From Nomia melanderi (taxonomy: Eukaryota; Arthropoda; Insecta; Hymenoptera; Halictidae), in NCBI RefSeq assembly GCF_051020985.1, contig NC_134999.1:37791160-37855159 (forward strand): DNA of 64,000 nt, written 5' to 3'. Position 1 is the first letter of the stretch. Each line of letters starts with the position of its first letter. Positions 28,443 to 40,500 of this stretch are shown in pieces. Below the pieces are notes generated by a model. The model was not told the DNA's origin and did no database searches. It saw only the letters and a list, made by a program, of their open reading frames with translations. The translations under genes were made by a program, and so were the position numbers.

Positions 28443-28625
28443 ACACTTAAAATTAGATTGAAATTAGGAAAACAAGAAGAGCTTCATATTTGGAACTAGC
28501 TTCAAATTAGAGAAACGGCTGTTCAAGCTTTCATTAGTCGAAATTGGACTAAAGTTAGAGAAGCGGAAATGGAAACTTTCATTATTCAAAACTACTCCAA
28601 AATTAGAATAACAATTTTCACGAGA
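28443..28625 (+). repeat. degenerate tandem repeat, period about 48
   Basis: An aaattagaga-type block recurs at about 28463, 28506, 28554 and 28602, with gctttcatta / actttcatta and a following cgaaat / caaaac between units. Confidence 0.55.
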
Positions 28626-28629
28626 ACAC

Positions 28630-31600
28630 GAGGTTACTAAGGGGGCTATAGGAAAAGCCTAATTGTTGCAGGAAGAGGTTAAAGGTGCAATTTATTCGGC
28701 TCATAAACCCCTGACAGCGGTCCGCACTCTAATTATTTGGCAACGGAAGTACAAGCGAAAATTCGACGGCTACACGGCGAGAAAAAAACGGCGTACGTCC
28801 GTTGCCCGTGCATTCCCGCTACACCCGGTGCGTCGGTGATTCGCAGTGGGCGCCCTAGCCGCGTGCGGCGCACAAACAATAACGATAATGACTTAACAGG
28901 CCCATCTGCCGGGGACGGCGAAGGGTGCGGGTCTGATGGAAGTCACCGTCGGAGACTTTAGACGATAATGGAAATCAATCTAGCCCCGTTGCACCTACGC
29001 TCGCATCGCGAGCGGACACGCAACGCTGCTCTCGCCGAACCCGGGCGGCCCCCGGGTCAATTGTTTCCAACGGTCTGTACGCTCTCAGACCTTGTGCCTT
29101 CGTTTATCGAGCCTTTTCCCCGTGTCCGGCAACGTTTCCCGTGGTAAACCCGACATGTGTCCGACGCCATTTGCCCGGCTATTAATGGACACGCCGCGGC
29201 GATGCGTTAATTGAATAAATGGTCGCCATGGAGCGTCAACATTAGGCGCTTCTAATGTTTCTAACGTCGGCTGGAGGGGCACGTTGTGACACTGAGTGGT
29301 CGTATGGGAGTTGATGTCAAGTTTGCTTCTCGTTGGATTCAAATGTCCTTCTCTTAACGTGTAACAGCTATGGCTAGAAACGTTGAAGGTCCGGAGGCTT
29401 CGTAATGTAAACGTTGAGTAACGAAAACATTGGAGAAGACATAATTTACTAGAATGAATCGGTAACAGCATTGGAATAAATTTGTACACGTTATTACTAA
29501 AATTTCCATACGAATATGGTCAACTGTAGTGCATAATTTACTCGAAACTGGAATAGTAAAAGTCGTTTCCACGCGCCGCTGCGCGCAACGCCCAACGATT
29601 TACGATTTCGGAAGAAGAGGGTCCACGTTAATTCCGGGCATAACCGAACCCATCGTCACGAAGGGCTGCCGCGTAATTAGAAATCGTAATTTCCTCGATG
29701 CCCTTTCCGAGAAAATTCGTCAGCGCCGGTCCCGCCCCCGTGGAGCGAGGATTCCCCGCATGTGAACGGCTGCGCGCGGCTTTGTCCGTCGCGGAAACGC
29801 GTCGTCACTGGTAATTACGTGACTGCCAGTCAGCCATGACATCGACCACCGACCCATTTTTAACTAACTCCGCGGCGGCCGACCGCGGGGAAGAAATTCT
29901 TGCCGCCTTTCGCAACGAGTTCCAACCGTTCGAGATTTACGCCGTCGCGCGCGCGCGCCCGCGGCACGCGAAACACGCGCGACGATAAAATGAAAAAATG
30001 CTCGCGGGTTATCAAAACAAAAAAATCTGCCGCGAGACTTCCCTTTCACTTTTTCCATCGCGCGCGGTTAAATATTCGCGCAGCGGAAAATCGCCGGGGA
30101 ACGCTGTTCGATCCGCGGAACTGAAAACGCGCCGCTTTTTTTTCCATTCCCGCGCGATAAATAACCGAATTTCGGATGGAGCGGTTCGATTGAACCGATG
30201 GGGGATATTGGCTTTTCGTACAATGTACCTTGAAAAGGTGTACCCGCAAGCGGCGGCGCAGGTAACTGCAGTACACATGTGTACACACGTGTCCGCTAAT
30301 GGCTGCATATTGATGCCAAGCAGGGAAGCAAACCCGGTGGGCACGAATAACGAAGCATTGTGCCGCTCGCCGAAAACCATTGTCGTCCACCGAACGCGCT
30401 TTCACCCTCTCCTATTTTGTCATGCGATGCCGCCGGCGAATAGTTGTCGAGATAACTGGAAACAGCGAGTAAATGTTGCTCCTTTACTACGCGACTTTTA
30501 AGTAAATCTTTTATTTCGAATCGAGATCTTGATGAATCACTCGATATCACTCGCCTCTACGCTCTAATTTCCCGAGTGCTTTAATTACATCTTCCAAAGA
30601 CGTTCTCCATTTATTTATACGTAACTATGTTGTTCTATTTAATATAGCTTCAGTATCTCGCCAGTATCGTACCAATTGGCACATGTAAAAATGAATATCT
30701 GCAGCGCTCTATTCCAGCAAGTCATAAATTGCAATTTAATCTCCATTTACCGAGGAAACAGATCGCCTAAGTCACGAAGATCATTAACATTACCGCGACC
30801 ATTGATCCGCGCAGCGATCGAGACGGTTTCCACGGTGGCGTACATGCGCTCCTCATCAAGAATTCAATTAAATGCTCGAGCTAATTCTAAGAAACGAGAG
30901 TAGAGAGGCGAAGAGAGAAAAAAACTGCAAAGAAAAGGGAGACTTTTCGAGCTGACCTTGCTATAAAAAAGGAGAGGTAATCAACGTACAGCTCTCTCGT
31001 GGAACACATTACTCTTTCACGAAGCCAGCTTTCAAGGGTAGAGAGCACTCGGTCGAGATTTCTAGTGCAACGTTGAAGAAACACGTACGTACGGGGCAGC
31101 GGCACAAAAGTCGAGTTTTTCACGAGGCCGGCCATTTGTTTAGGCATTAGCGTAGCGCCTGTACCTAAAGTGCACCGAAGCTCCAGCTCCGGTTACGTTC
31201 ATTAGCAGGTACTCGAAAGCCAAGCCCTGGATGCCTTGTACCCGCCGCTTTTTCTTTCTTTTTCAGTTCGTTCGCGTCCTAGGTTTCCCTTTAGCCTCTA
31301 TACTCTATCGTCTTATCCTCGCGAACGACCGAAAACCAATTTGTTGTTCCGCATAATCGACGTACCCGATTCCTCTCGCTGAATCCCTCGGTGTACCAAC
31401 GTGCGAAGAGGTTTTCGAGAAAACACGACACAAGGAATACATCCCGGTATGCTCGGATTCGCTCCAGTCCGCTTTACTCCGCTCGCATTTGCTCCAATAC
31501 GCTCCAGTCCGCTTCGGCCCGCCGGGACCAGCTCCTATCCGCTCTAGTTTCCTCGTACTTGCTCCAGTTCGCTTGGACCAGCTCGTGTCCACGGTTTTTT

Positions 31601-34480
31601 CCCTACTCTGCCCAGTTTTTTTCGTGGACACGTGTTTCCTATTTTTGTTTTTCTTTGCTACCTCGTGCCCCATTTGTTGCTTCCTAACGACAAAAACAGC
31701 GGAGATCCTTGCGAGAGGCACAGCAGTTAAAACTCTTTGGCCTCGAGCTACTTCTTGAGCTCTCGCTCGCCAGGCTTCTACGTTTCCCATGTTTGTTATT
31801 TCGAGTGTGTTCATTATGTTTTCCTACATCCTGAAGAATAGAAAGGAGCGCGTAATTACTCGGCTGCATAATTGATGCAATCAGTTATTCCCGCTGAAGC
31901 TCTTCACTGAAGCGTGAAGATCTCCGCGGGAACACGCCACCTGGAATTCGCGGCGACACGTCGCCACTTCGCCGCGACAACAATGATCCCCTTGAGGAGC
32001 GGCGATACCATCGACAGAAGTCATTGTACGAGTCCGAAATAATAAGTCAGTCGCGATTTCACCTGGCCGATCGCGGCTACCCGATAAACCGGCCCTAACT
32101 CCTTCTGCCTCGCCCCCTTCGCCCCGCTGCTTTCACGCATCTCGAAGAGTTATCGACTTTTAAGTGGGCTGAGATTTGCATCTACGTGATCATTATTCTT
32201 AGCGGGAGAAACGTCGCGTTTTGCCGGGGACCGCTTGTTTGAAAGTCAAAGTGCATACGCTTTTATGATCATTTGTCATGCACGCGATGGACCCCGTTCT
32301 CCACGGTGAATACGCGCCGGACGACGCGTTCCTTGGGCGGGAACCGTTGCGACACGATGGTCTTCTTAGCGCGAGAAGAGTCGCGATTAACTCTTCGGAC
32401 AATTATAGAGGGAATGCACGGTTCGCTTTACTGTCGGTCGATGTAGAACCAATTGCTGGTAAACTGTTTCTTTATTAACCATCGATTTATTAGCTTCGAT
32501 CGAAAGCTTTCGAGCACCGACCAGAGATAGGATAGACTTCAATGTAAAGTAGAAAGTTATTTCTAGTAAAAGTTACGTGACACCTTGTCATTCTGGCGTC
32601 ACTTACTTTATCAACAGGTTACACATAAGTACAAATAAATAAAGAAATGGGTTCTGTTTTATTTTCTTGTCAAAGGAAAATATACGACTGGTCTATCTTG
32701 CTTCTCGTCGGTATTTGGATAGATAGGGTACCATCCAGTAATCAAAAAGGAAACTGCTTTGGATTATTCTAGGATAGTAAAAGGATTTCAGTTTTGTCTA
32801 TGGCTTTTTGCAGTAATTTTTGGTTCGTTTACAGAGTGAAGATATGGTTAAAAATATTCTTAAATGGAAAGTGTTTTATTGAAATTGATAGATGTTTACT
32901 GTATCATCAATGGAGTTTGTATTACAGTCCTCTCTGCTTTGAAACTCGTACCTTAGATGGTAGCACGGCCTAAGTCTATGGGAAAAATCAGAGAGATAAA
33001 AGATATGAAGTAAACAGTGAAGAAATTATTCACAGATTATGAAACTTTCTTGTGGTAACTATAGGTAATGAAACTTAATTGCAATAGCTTGATATTAAAG
33101 GAAATAGGAATTTGAATCTAGAAAGAGAATGATAGCGACATCTCGTATTGTCGAGAAGTATTAATCGGCAACATGTTTCAGCTATTTTCCGTAGATGGCA
33201 GCTTATATCATGTGTATCCTACTTTAGCCGCGCGATTTGAATCTTTATAGTTGTAAATTCTGCTGGATTAGTTGTTAATTTAGAACGATTCACCTAGTAT
33301 CGTCAAATTCATCGATTCTTCTCGACAGTTTTCCGACGAAAAATTATAAGATGATATGATTGATTCATCAGAACGCAGAGTATCTTTTACGAATTTTTTA
33401 TTATGACTTCGCTACAGCTTGCATATATTTATATACAATGGTCAACCTATGGAGCTACACGAAGAAACAACTTATGTTTAACAAAACGCAAGTAGAAAAA
33501 CTCGTACACAGATGAATAGCAGACGTTACAGGGGCCAATCGGCAATGATAAAAATTCAACAAACACTTTGCAATCGCGAACGATCCTCCGCTTCTCGCAA
33601 AGGACCCTGAACGAAACTTCCATGAACCGCCGAGAAACTAACATGATAAAATCCTACTATTCCCCGTGTCGTCTCGAATTACAAAACGCAAGTATCAATG
33701 CACAATGCACCGTGCGCTCGTCATATCCGCACACGCGTTACAGTTTTACGTTAACATACCGTAGATTCTCGTTTACAATATATGTATATAATAATCTAGA
33801 CTTTTATTTATTGTATACTCAAAAGCTTAACCAGATAGATTTCTTTCTTTACTCTCATTTACATTACACGTTAATGTAGTGCCTTACATTAAGTCTGCAG
33901 CGAGCAAAATAGGAACTGTGATCGCCTGATGTACCTGATTCGTCCTCGCTTCGAACACAATCAAACCCCCGTAGAAAACCCAATGACAATCGTTCGTTAT
34001 GCACCCTCCCTTAAATTGATCCGTTACGAGAAATTTAATGAAACCTCCCGATTGCTCTATTCCGACGGAATCTCGAGCAACGCGGGAGAGGAAATTCGCT
34101 GAAAACTCAATTCGCTGTGAACCAAAGTGAGAACCGAAAGAAATCTATGAAACGTGAGGCGATTGGACGAATTCGTGGTGCAGTTTGCGTACAAACAGGC
34201 CGCAAGAAGGCACCGAGCTACGCAACGCAACGCACGAGCTCCTGAATCTCGGACTGACGACCGCGGCAGGAAGGTCCGGAGGGTTCGCCGATAATAAAAG
34301 GCTTCCGTCGCGCGCGATCCCGATGAAAGCGCGCCTCGCTGGTTCGTTAGAGTGAACGGCTCGTTACGTTAACGAGAGAGAGAGAGAGCGGCGAAAGAGC
34401 GTGGAAGATAGAGACCTTTTCTAAACACGCGAGCATGTTACCGGGAAAAAATTGCTGTCGCCAGTCGGCGGACGTTTCAT
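28630..34480. other. intergenic, nothing coding recognised
   Basis: Includes the degenerate minisatellite at about 31450-31590 and AT-rich sequence at 32.5-33.9 kb. Plus-strand tttattt at about 33806-33812 gives AATAAA on the minus strand, but with no supporting gene. Confidence 0.45.
31450..31590 (+). repeat. degenerate minisatellite built on gctccagtccgct
   Basis: Variants of gctccagtc, gctccaatac, gctctagttt and gctccagttc recur every 10-20 bases, in places with ggaccagctc. Units are heavily diverged. Confidence 0.55.
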
Positions 34481-34487
34481 CTCGCCG

Positions 34488-34520
34488 CGACGAGACGCGA
34501 CGAGACGCGACGCGACGCGC
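34488..34520 (+). repeat. short (CGAGACGCGA)n repeat
   Basis: Two full units of cgagacgcga followed by shortened cgcgacgcg units. Confidence 0.75.
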
Positions 34521-35104
34521 CGACGATTCGGGATGATTCGTTTCCTGCGGAGGAAATACTTGCTCGCGCTGTGCTGTGAAATACGCGGCGTCGAAATCGA
34601 TGGGAACGTCGCGCGCATCCGTATTAAAGCGGAGCTTTTCTCTACGTCGCGACGCGGTCGCGCTCACGGATCCACGATCCGAGCCGGCGTGAATTCACGG
34701 ATCCTGCCTCGGCTAGGTGAGCTTTAAACGACCCTCTCCGACGGCGTAATATTACTTTCGATCGATTAAATTCCGGGCTGATCGTGCAGACATCTGGAAG
34801 GAAATATTGGCGACAGAGATGGGCACGAGTTCGTATGTGCAACGAATAAGGTGCCACTTTATGGAGTCCTTTGTTTCGACTTTACGTTCCGTCTATTTAT
34901 CGACGATTTTCTTTGGGAATGTTCTGGTAGAGTTTGGTGCGATAGTTCGTTTAATATGTTCGAATATCGAATTGAGAGATTTGAGTATAGGATGGTGAAA
35001 GTTTTTGAACACCCGATAGATAATTTCCTTGTCTGTGCCCATCTCTGGTTGTGAATATAAATGACGTTGACTGTCCATTGAGATTCCTGTCGAGTTTTCA
35101 TGGA

Positions 35105-35830
35105 AATCTTGATTACGACTGGAATTAGAAAAGCAATTATCGTAATATGGAAGCAATGTGATAAGAAGCAAGAAATACCGATGCCCTTCGATTCGAAACG
35201 ATCGCAAGCTCCGTTGAACAGAAAAATCGCTCGAACCGGCATGACAGAATATCATTTCCCAATTAATCCAATTCCGAACGAGACCTACAATTAGTAAACT
35301 AATTATACGTAAAACGCCTCCGTCATTATATTATAGAAGGAACCGCGTATACCCGCGTCGTTTCAAAATGATTTCAAGCTCCGTCCAATAAAACGAAAAC
35401 GTTTCGAATGATCATAATGGAATTCCAGGTTCCGCGATAATCGGGAATTAAACGAAAAATAAAGGAAAACCGTGCAGTTAGAAAACTAAGTGTATAGAAT
35501 AAAATGCCTTCAATAATGTACCTCACAGGAAATTACGTATTACTTTTTCGATTCGAAATTATTTCAAGCTCTGCGTCCGATTAAAAAAGAAAAGAAAGAA
35601 AAAAGGGCTATTCGTGTAATTATGATGGAATTCCTGTACCATAATAATCATATTTCAAATGAAAAATACATTTAAGAAGCCGGGTATATAGGAGAAAATG
35701 GCTCCGATATTATACTGAACAGGAAACCGCGTATTCCTTTTTCAATCGAAAATTATTTCAAGCTCCGTCCGATGAAAAGACGGCGCGCCGGTTACGATGG
35801 AATTTCTATGCCACAATAATCCCAATAGTC
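35105..35830 (+). repeat. diverged tandem array, about 190-base units
   Basis: Four recognisable units share the block ttcgaaa-tatttcaagctccgtccgat (about 35190, 35360, 35551 and 35742), then atgatggaattcc and a ccataataatc-like stretch. Units 2-4 also share a leading aaaatg-ctcc and cacaggaaaccgcgtat-like block. The first unit is the most diverged. Confidence 0.65.
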
Positions 35831-35834
35831 AGCC

Positions 35835-37370
35835 AATACATTCTGCGTATTTTGTGTAACGACGCCGATAACGGAGTAACGGCAGTAAAGAACACAGGGG
35901 TATAATTTACATCGTCGTGCGGCGATCCTCCTCGGTTTTACGATCGTTTGCCTATCCTCCACGGTCGTCATGGTTAATCTCGCGATCAACTGGACACACA
36001 TATCGGACGCGATTAACATTTACGTTACGCAAGGAATCCGCCTAGAGCCGATCCTCGCATACACGCGCCACCGCCACCCTTCCCGAACACGCTTTTCTTC
36101 CTTTTATTTCATTCTCCTCTCCCCCCCCCCCCCCCCCCCGCCCCTCCTCTTTTCCTTTCGTTCGCCTCGTTTTTTCATTCCCCTACCCACCCCCACTCTC
36201 TGCTCGGCCGTTCGCTGGAATACACACCGCGGTTGCCTCGGTTTCACGCTCTCAAACCGATCCGGAGGCAATTTCCTGTCCGATTCATTATTCGTGGACA
36301 CGACCGGGCATCGCTAAATAATAAACGCCAATAGACCGCCATTGGTCACGTTCGCCACGGTGATCATCGCCCGCGATTGGACCAAGTACCATAATCCGAG
36401 CCGATGAGACGAATCCTAGGTATTCAATTCATCGGTATCCCCCGGACCGCTTTATTGAACTTGGCCCAAGCCGCTCGATCGACTGCGGATTTTTCTGCAT
36501 TTGTAGCAAATTCTGCTAAGTAACGTCCGAGCATAAAAATTTTAATATTCCCGTTCGATCGGGGGAAACATTGATTGCCGCGCTAAACTCCGCGTCCCGA
36601 TTATGCGCTTCGTTCTTCCTACGAAACTTGAAAAACGCGAGTCCGCGTAAAAAACCGCGGTTCGACGATCGTAAATTGTCGATGTTTATGGGAAATCGGG
36701 CCTTCGGAAATTTTATTAACGATCGATTTTATTCTCCTTCCGAAGGATCCTCTCTTTAATTATAGTTTCGTTGAGGGAATATTCGAATTTCATCCCGTCG
36801 AATGCAGAAATCGGCAGTCGGATCATCGATCACCGATGATTGCTCGAACATTCTGTTTCGTTCGAGTTCTCGTTTTTCTTTCGACCGACATCCGTTGCGA
36901 CCGCGTTTCCGTTGTAGGAATTCTCAAGGAAGTCGCAGCTATTTCCCTCTTTTTACGTTCGAATCGAACCGGTGTACTCCGAAAAAAACTGTTGGATCGT
37001 CGGCTGCACTTTAATTCTATAAATCTAGTTACGGGTAATTTTGTACTTTGACCGAAACCCCAATTCGAGTTCGGTGGATCCCTGATTAGTTTCCTGCGGT
37101 TTCGTATCGACGATTCGACGTACGGCGGCCGCTCGGAGATTCGTTCGAACATCCCGCGGTTCGACGAAAGAAGCGGGAAATTTGGCCCGTGACTTCGAAA
37201 CAATCATCATGCATCTCGAGAAAAAAAAATAAAAACAAATTACATCGTTCCAAAAATTCTGTTAAGCGACAAGCTGCCATCTTCATTCGCAAAGAATTAC
37301 AATAACGATACTTACGTCCGAACGAACAGAAGGAACTGAAACAAATGGGCGTAAAACGAAACGAATCACA
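35835..37370. other. intergenic, downstream of abrupt
   Basis: No coding or RNA gene seen; contains the C19 run. Confidence 0.45.
36121..36139 (+). repeat. homopolymer C run
   Basis: Nineteen consecutive C inside a broader pyrimidine tract (about 36105-36200). Confidence 0.9.
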
Positions 37371-37392
37371 CGGTCTCTTCTTTCTAAACATA

Positions 37393-37398
37393 TTTATT
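37393..37398 (-). terminator. candidate distal poly(A) signal of abrupt
   Basis: Plus-strand tttatt gives AATAAA on the minus strand (context acaataaatatg). About 25-50 nt further down the transcript strand is a GT-rich run (gtgtgattcgtttcgtttt) suitable as a downstream element. The base composition also changes at this point. Confidence 0.4.
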
Positions 37399-38087
37399 GT
37401 AATCGTATTGGCAAGTTGGATGGCTTACATGCTAAGAATGGCAAAAAAAAAAACGTTAAGAACATAAGTAGTAACGTAGTACGTGCGAGGGGAGAAAGGA
37501 AAGGATGGAGATCTATAGATCGAGAATTGCGAGATGGAAGAACCATGGAGGACAAAAGGATCTGTGGTCGAGGACGGGATAATAGTAGATAAATAGACTA
37601 TATGATATTTACAAATAAAAAGATGGGGGGCGATAAAAAAAGGGGGGGGGATAAAACAGGGTAAAAGGAGAAAGGAGGGGATATGTCTAACATACTGGCT
37701 CGTTCACGTACAGCAAGACACGAAGTCTGCCTCTGTCTCGTTGGCGAGAAGCGTTCGACAAGACGGGAAAGCCGTTAAAAGAACGAAAGAGAAGCGAGCG
37801 TCGAAAGAAATAAAAAAAAAAGAGAATAAAAGAAACTCGAACGCGGAAGTTCCCCTCGTCGATCACGGAATACAATTTTATACAAAACTCGCGCGATTTA
37901 CAAAACAAAGAGATACGATCAAAGAAATTCGAATGAAAACAAACGTTCGTCTCGATTCCCTGCCAGGAGACAGACGTACATCCTTCCGACGTTCGATCTA
38001 ACGAAGCTCTAAGTTATTAATGACAAAAAAATGATAATGATAATATAATAACATTAATCCTTAAACGACGGTAATAAAAAAAGAAGA

Positions 38088-38093
38088 CAGAGT

Positions 38094-38125
<32 letters not shown>

Positions 38126-38175
38126 AAGAGAGAGAGAAAGAGAGAGAAAGAAAGAGAAAGAAAAAGAGAGAAAAA
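38088..38175 (+). repeat. (GA)n microsatellite
   Basis: Imperfect GA repeat with aaag interruptions, inside the predicted abrupt 3' UTR (CT-rich in the transcript). Confidence 0.9.
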
Positions 38176-38604
38176 CGTAACGTAACAATATTTCGAAGCA
38201 CCTTAATGATAGCGTTTTAACCGTAAAAGTAAAGAACGAGGTGGCGGTGTCTCGATGGCGATGGTTTCTTTCTTTCGGTCACTGTTCGAAGATTCTGAGA
38301 TCGCTATTCGTTAATTCCTCCTGTTTCCCGTTTCCCTCGCCTCTTTAGCGTCGCGCGGTGTCAGCCAGGTCTCGCGTTTTCGTTCGGTCGCTGGTCCGCC
38401 GCGATCGATGAACGCGAACCACGTCGCCGGTTAGCGACACGGGTAACGGGAGAATTGCGCCGATAACGATATACCAAGCGAATCGATAATCGCGTCTCGC
38501 TGACGAGCGGCGTGTTTCGCTGGGCGGACCGAGGCTGCCACGCGAAACGAGCAGTTCCGTCGATCGGAGGAAGCCAGGATCGAACGGCGACCCGAAGGTG
38601 ATCG

Positions 38605-38613
38605 TCCCTGAGA
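38605..38613 (-). promoter_or_regulatory. miR-125 target site (8-mer, 9-nt match)
   Basis: The plus strand reads tccctgaga, identical to miR-125 nucleotides 1-9, so the transcript carries CTCAGGGA. In insects miR-125 is co-transcribed with let-7, so a match in the same UTR fits joint control. One 8-mer match in 10 kb is only moderately unlikely by chance. Confidence 0.45.
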
Positions 38614-38999
38614 TCGTCGGGAAACCGTCGAAGATCGGTAACAATCGAGACGAGACATCCCTCGTCGGTTTAAATTAATTTGAAATATCCAGATTTCATA
38701 TTCGCGATTAAACAACAATCCTCGATCCCCTCGGAAGTTCATTCCGACCCCCATACGGAAGGTCCGACTCTCGTGTGAAATTCCCCGCGCGATTCGTCGA
38801 CCGGTTTCCTCCGGCGCGGCAAATTCAAACGGCACGAATCGATTTCAGCGCCGATTCGACTTTCTTCTTTTCTAAACGACCGCGCCGTACGTCGAGAGAT
38901 TGCACGCTCATCAGTTTCGCTGCGCGACTGTGTTCCTCTGATCCGACATGAGTTACAAAATAAGTTAGATGTTATGGTTTTCTATCACTAGAAAGACTC

Positions 39000-39090
39000 T
39001 ATATATATATATATATATATGTGTGTGTGATATATATATATTTATATATATATAATGTAATTATATATATATGCATATACATATATATGC
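39000..39090 (+). repeat. (TA)n / (TG)n microsatellite
   Basis: TA dinucleotides interrupted by a short gtgtgtg and tatgcatat motifs. Confidence 0.9.
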
Positions 39091-39180
39091 CTAAGGTTAC
39101 GACGCGTCCCTGATTATGTTCTCTGTAAAATATCACGTAGATAGGTATATTTTATATTTTTTCTCTTTTTTCTCACTTTC

Positions 39181-39240
39181 TAATAATAATAATAATAATA
39201 ATAATATTAATAATAATAATAATATTTATATATATAATAT
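39181..39240 (+). repeat. (TAA)n microsatellite
   Basis: About 15 taa units followed by TA dinucleotides. Confidence 0.9.
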
Positions 39241-39654
39241 ATGCATATTATAGGAGGCCATTCGAACTCGATCCTCTTTCGCGCACACAGACACACACGT
39301 TAAAATCTCGTTCACACTGAACACTCACGCACATTCTCGTATTTAATCATTTCTCTTTACGTCACTCGCTCATCGTTTCTCTTTCTCTCACTCTCGATGC
39401 AGCAGTAAAATCACTAACCGGTATATATCGACGAGTCAACGCGTAAAAACGACTGTAAGTACAACGTATTGCATTGTGATTTTGGAATTCAGCACTGTCG
39501 CTCGCGGAACAGCCGAGCCGGGCGCGGTCTCTTGGCAGTGAATTCGGTTTGTCCACTTTGTCAATGAAAACTAAAAGGAAAAAAAGAAATATATGCAACA
39601 CGTACGCACGTCTCTATGTAAATAATCCGGCTCTCGCACGATCTATCGTTTAAG

Positions 39655-39673
39655 TGAGGTAGCTCCATTGTAT
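39655..39673 (-). promoter_or_regulatory. let-7 target site 3 (8-mer plus 3' pairing)
   Basis: The plus strand reads tgaggtag, then five unmatched bases, then ttgtat, which equals let-7 nucleotides 13-18. The transcript could therefore pair with both the seed and the 3' half of let-7. It is the most complete let-7 site in the window and lies 7.8 kb beyond the stop codon, supporting a long 3' UTR. Confidence 0.65.
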
Positions 39674-40246
39674 TTTGTCCCTTGTGCCTTGAAATCGAGC
39701 GTTCCCCCTTCTCTTCAAGTGACACTGATTCGAAACAAAGCGGTGGAGGGGGACAGTGAATCCGAGAAGTGCAGGTGCAGCATCGTACTGCCAAATTTCT
39801 TCTAGGTCACTATAATTCGGTTGCCAGTAAGTTCTAAACGCGTTACTCCGTGCATCTCTGAATTTTTCGAGTCTCGAATATCGAAGAAAAAGGAGCGTAG
39901 CTCGACCTCTAGGGCTCACCGATTATTTTCCATCGTTCGGTCGTCCATCTTTTCTCTTCTTCATCTTTCTACACGTTTTTTGCTTTTTTTTTTTATTGTG
40001 TTCCGCGCCAGCTCGGCCGTTCCGCGCAAGGAGGCAGACTCTTAAACCTATAATCCGTGGAAGCTATATTACCTCGCGCTCTGACTATGTGTAAATATTG
40101 TGTATACATAATTATATATAATATATATCCGCTACAGATGACGTGGTTTTACGCCGACGTGCGGCCGAACATCGTAAAACAACATATGCTTTAGGTAATA
40201 TGAGCGTGAGTATAGCGCGAGAAGAAGACTGATATTTAATAACATG

Positions 40247-40253
40247 GAGGTAG
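40247..40253 (-). promoter_or_regulatory. possible let-7 target site (7-mer m8)
   Basis: The plus strand reads gaggtag, matching let-7 nucleotides 2-8 but not position 1. On its own this is weak, because the same 7-mer also occurs by chance at about 4219. It is listed because it lies in the same UTR as the three full sites. Confidence 0.4.
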
Positions 40254-40410
40254 CTGTGGTGATTTTCACAATCATTTCTCTTTTTCTTTTTTCCCGTTTT
40301 GCATCTTCGGCCGCGGCGAGTCGCGGTAAGTTTACTCCAAACGTCCGACTACGTGATCGAGTTCTGTAATCATCGCCAACAGGCGCTCAAGTGTGTACTA
40401 GCCGGGTCGG

Positions 40411-40500
40411 TGGGGACTGTGGCCTTGAACGGCCAATTTATTCCGCTCACGGACTCTAGCGCTATCTCAATATCGAACAACATTTATCTCGGCAGCTCTC
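40411..40500 (+). repeat. dispersed repeat, copy 1
   Basis: Contains ccttgaacggccaatt (40423-40438), exactly matching 59773-59788. Partial similarity continues on both sides (tggg..ac before; attc.gctc, ctagcgc and cagc after). Confidence 0.5.
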
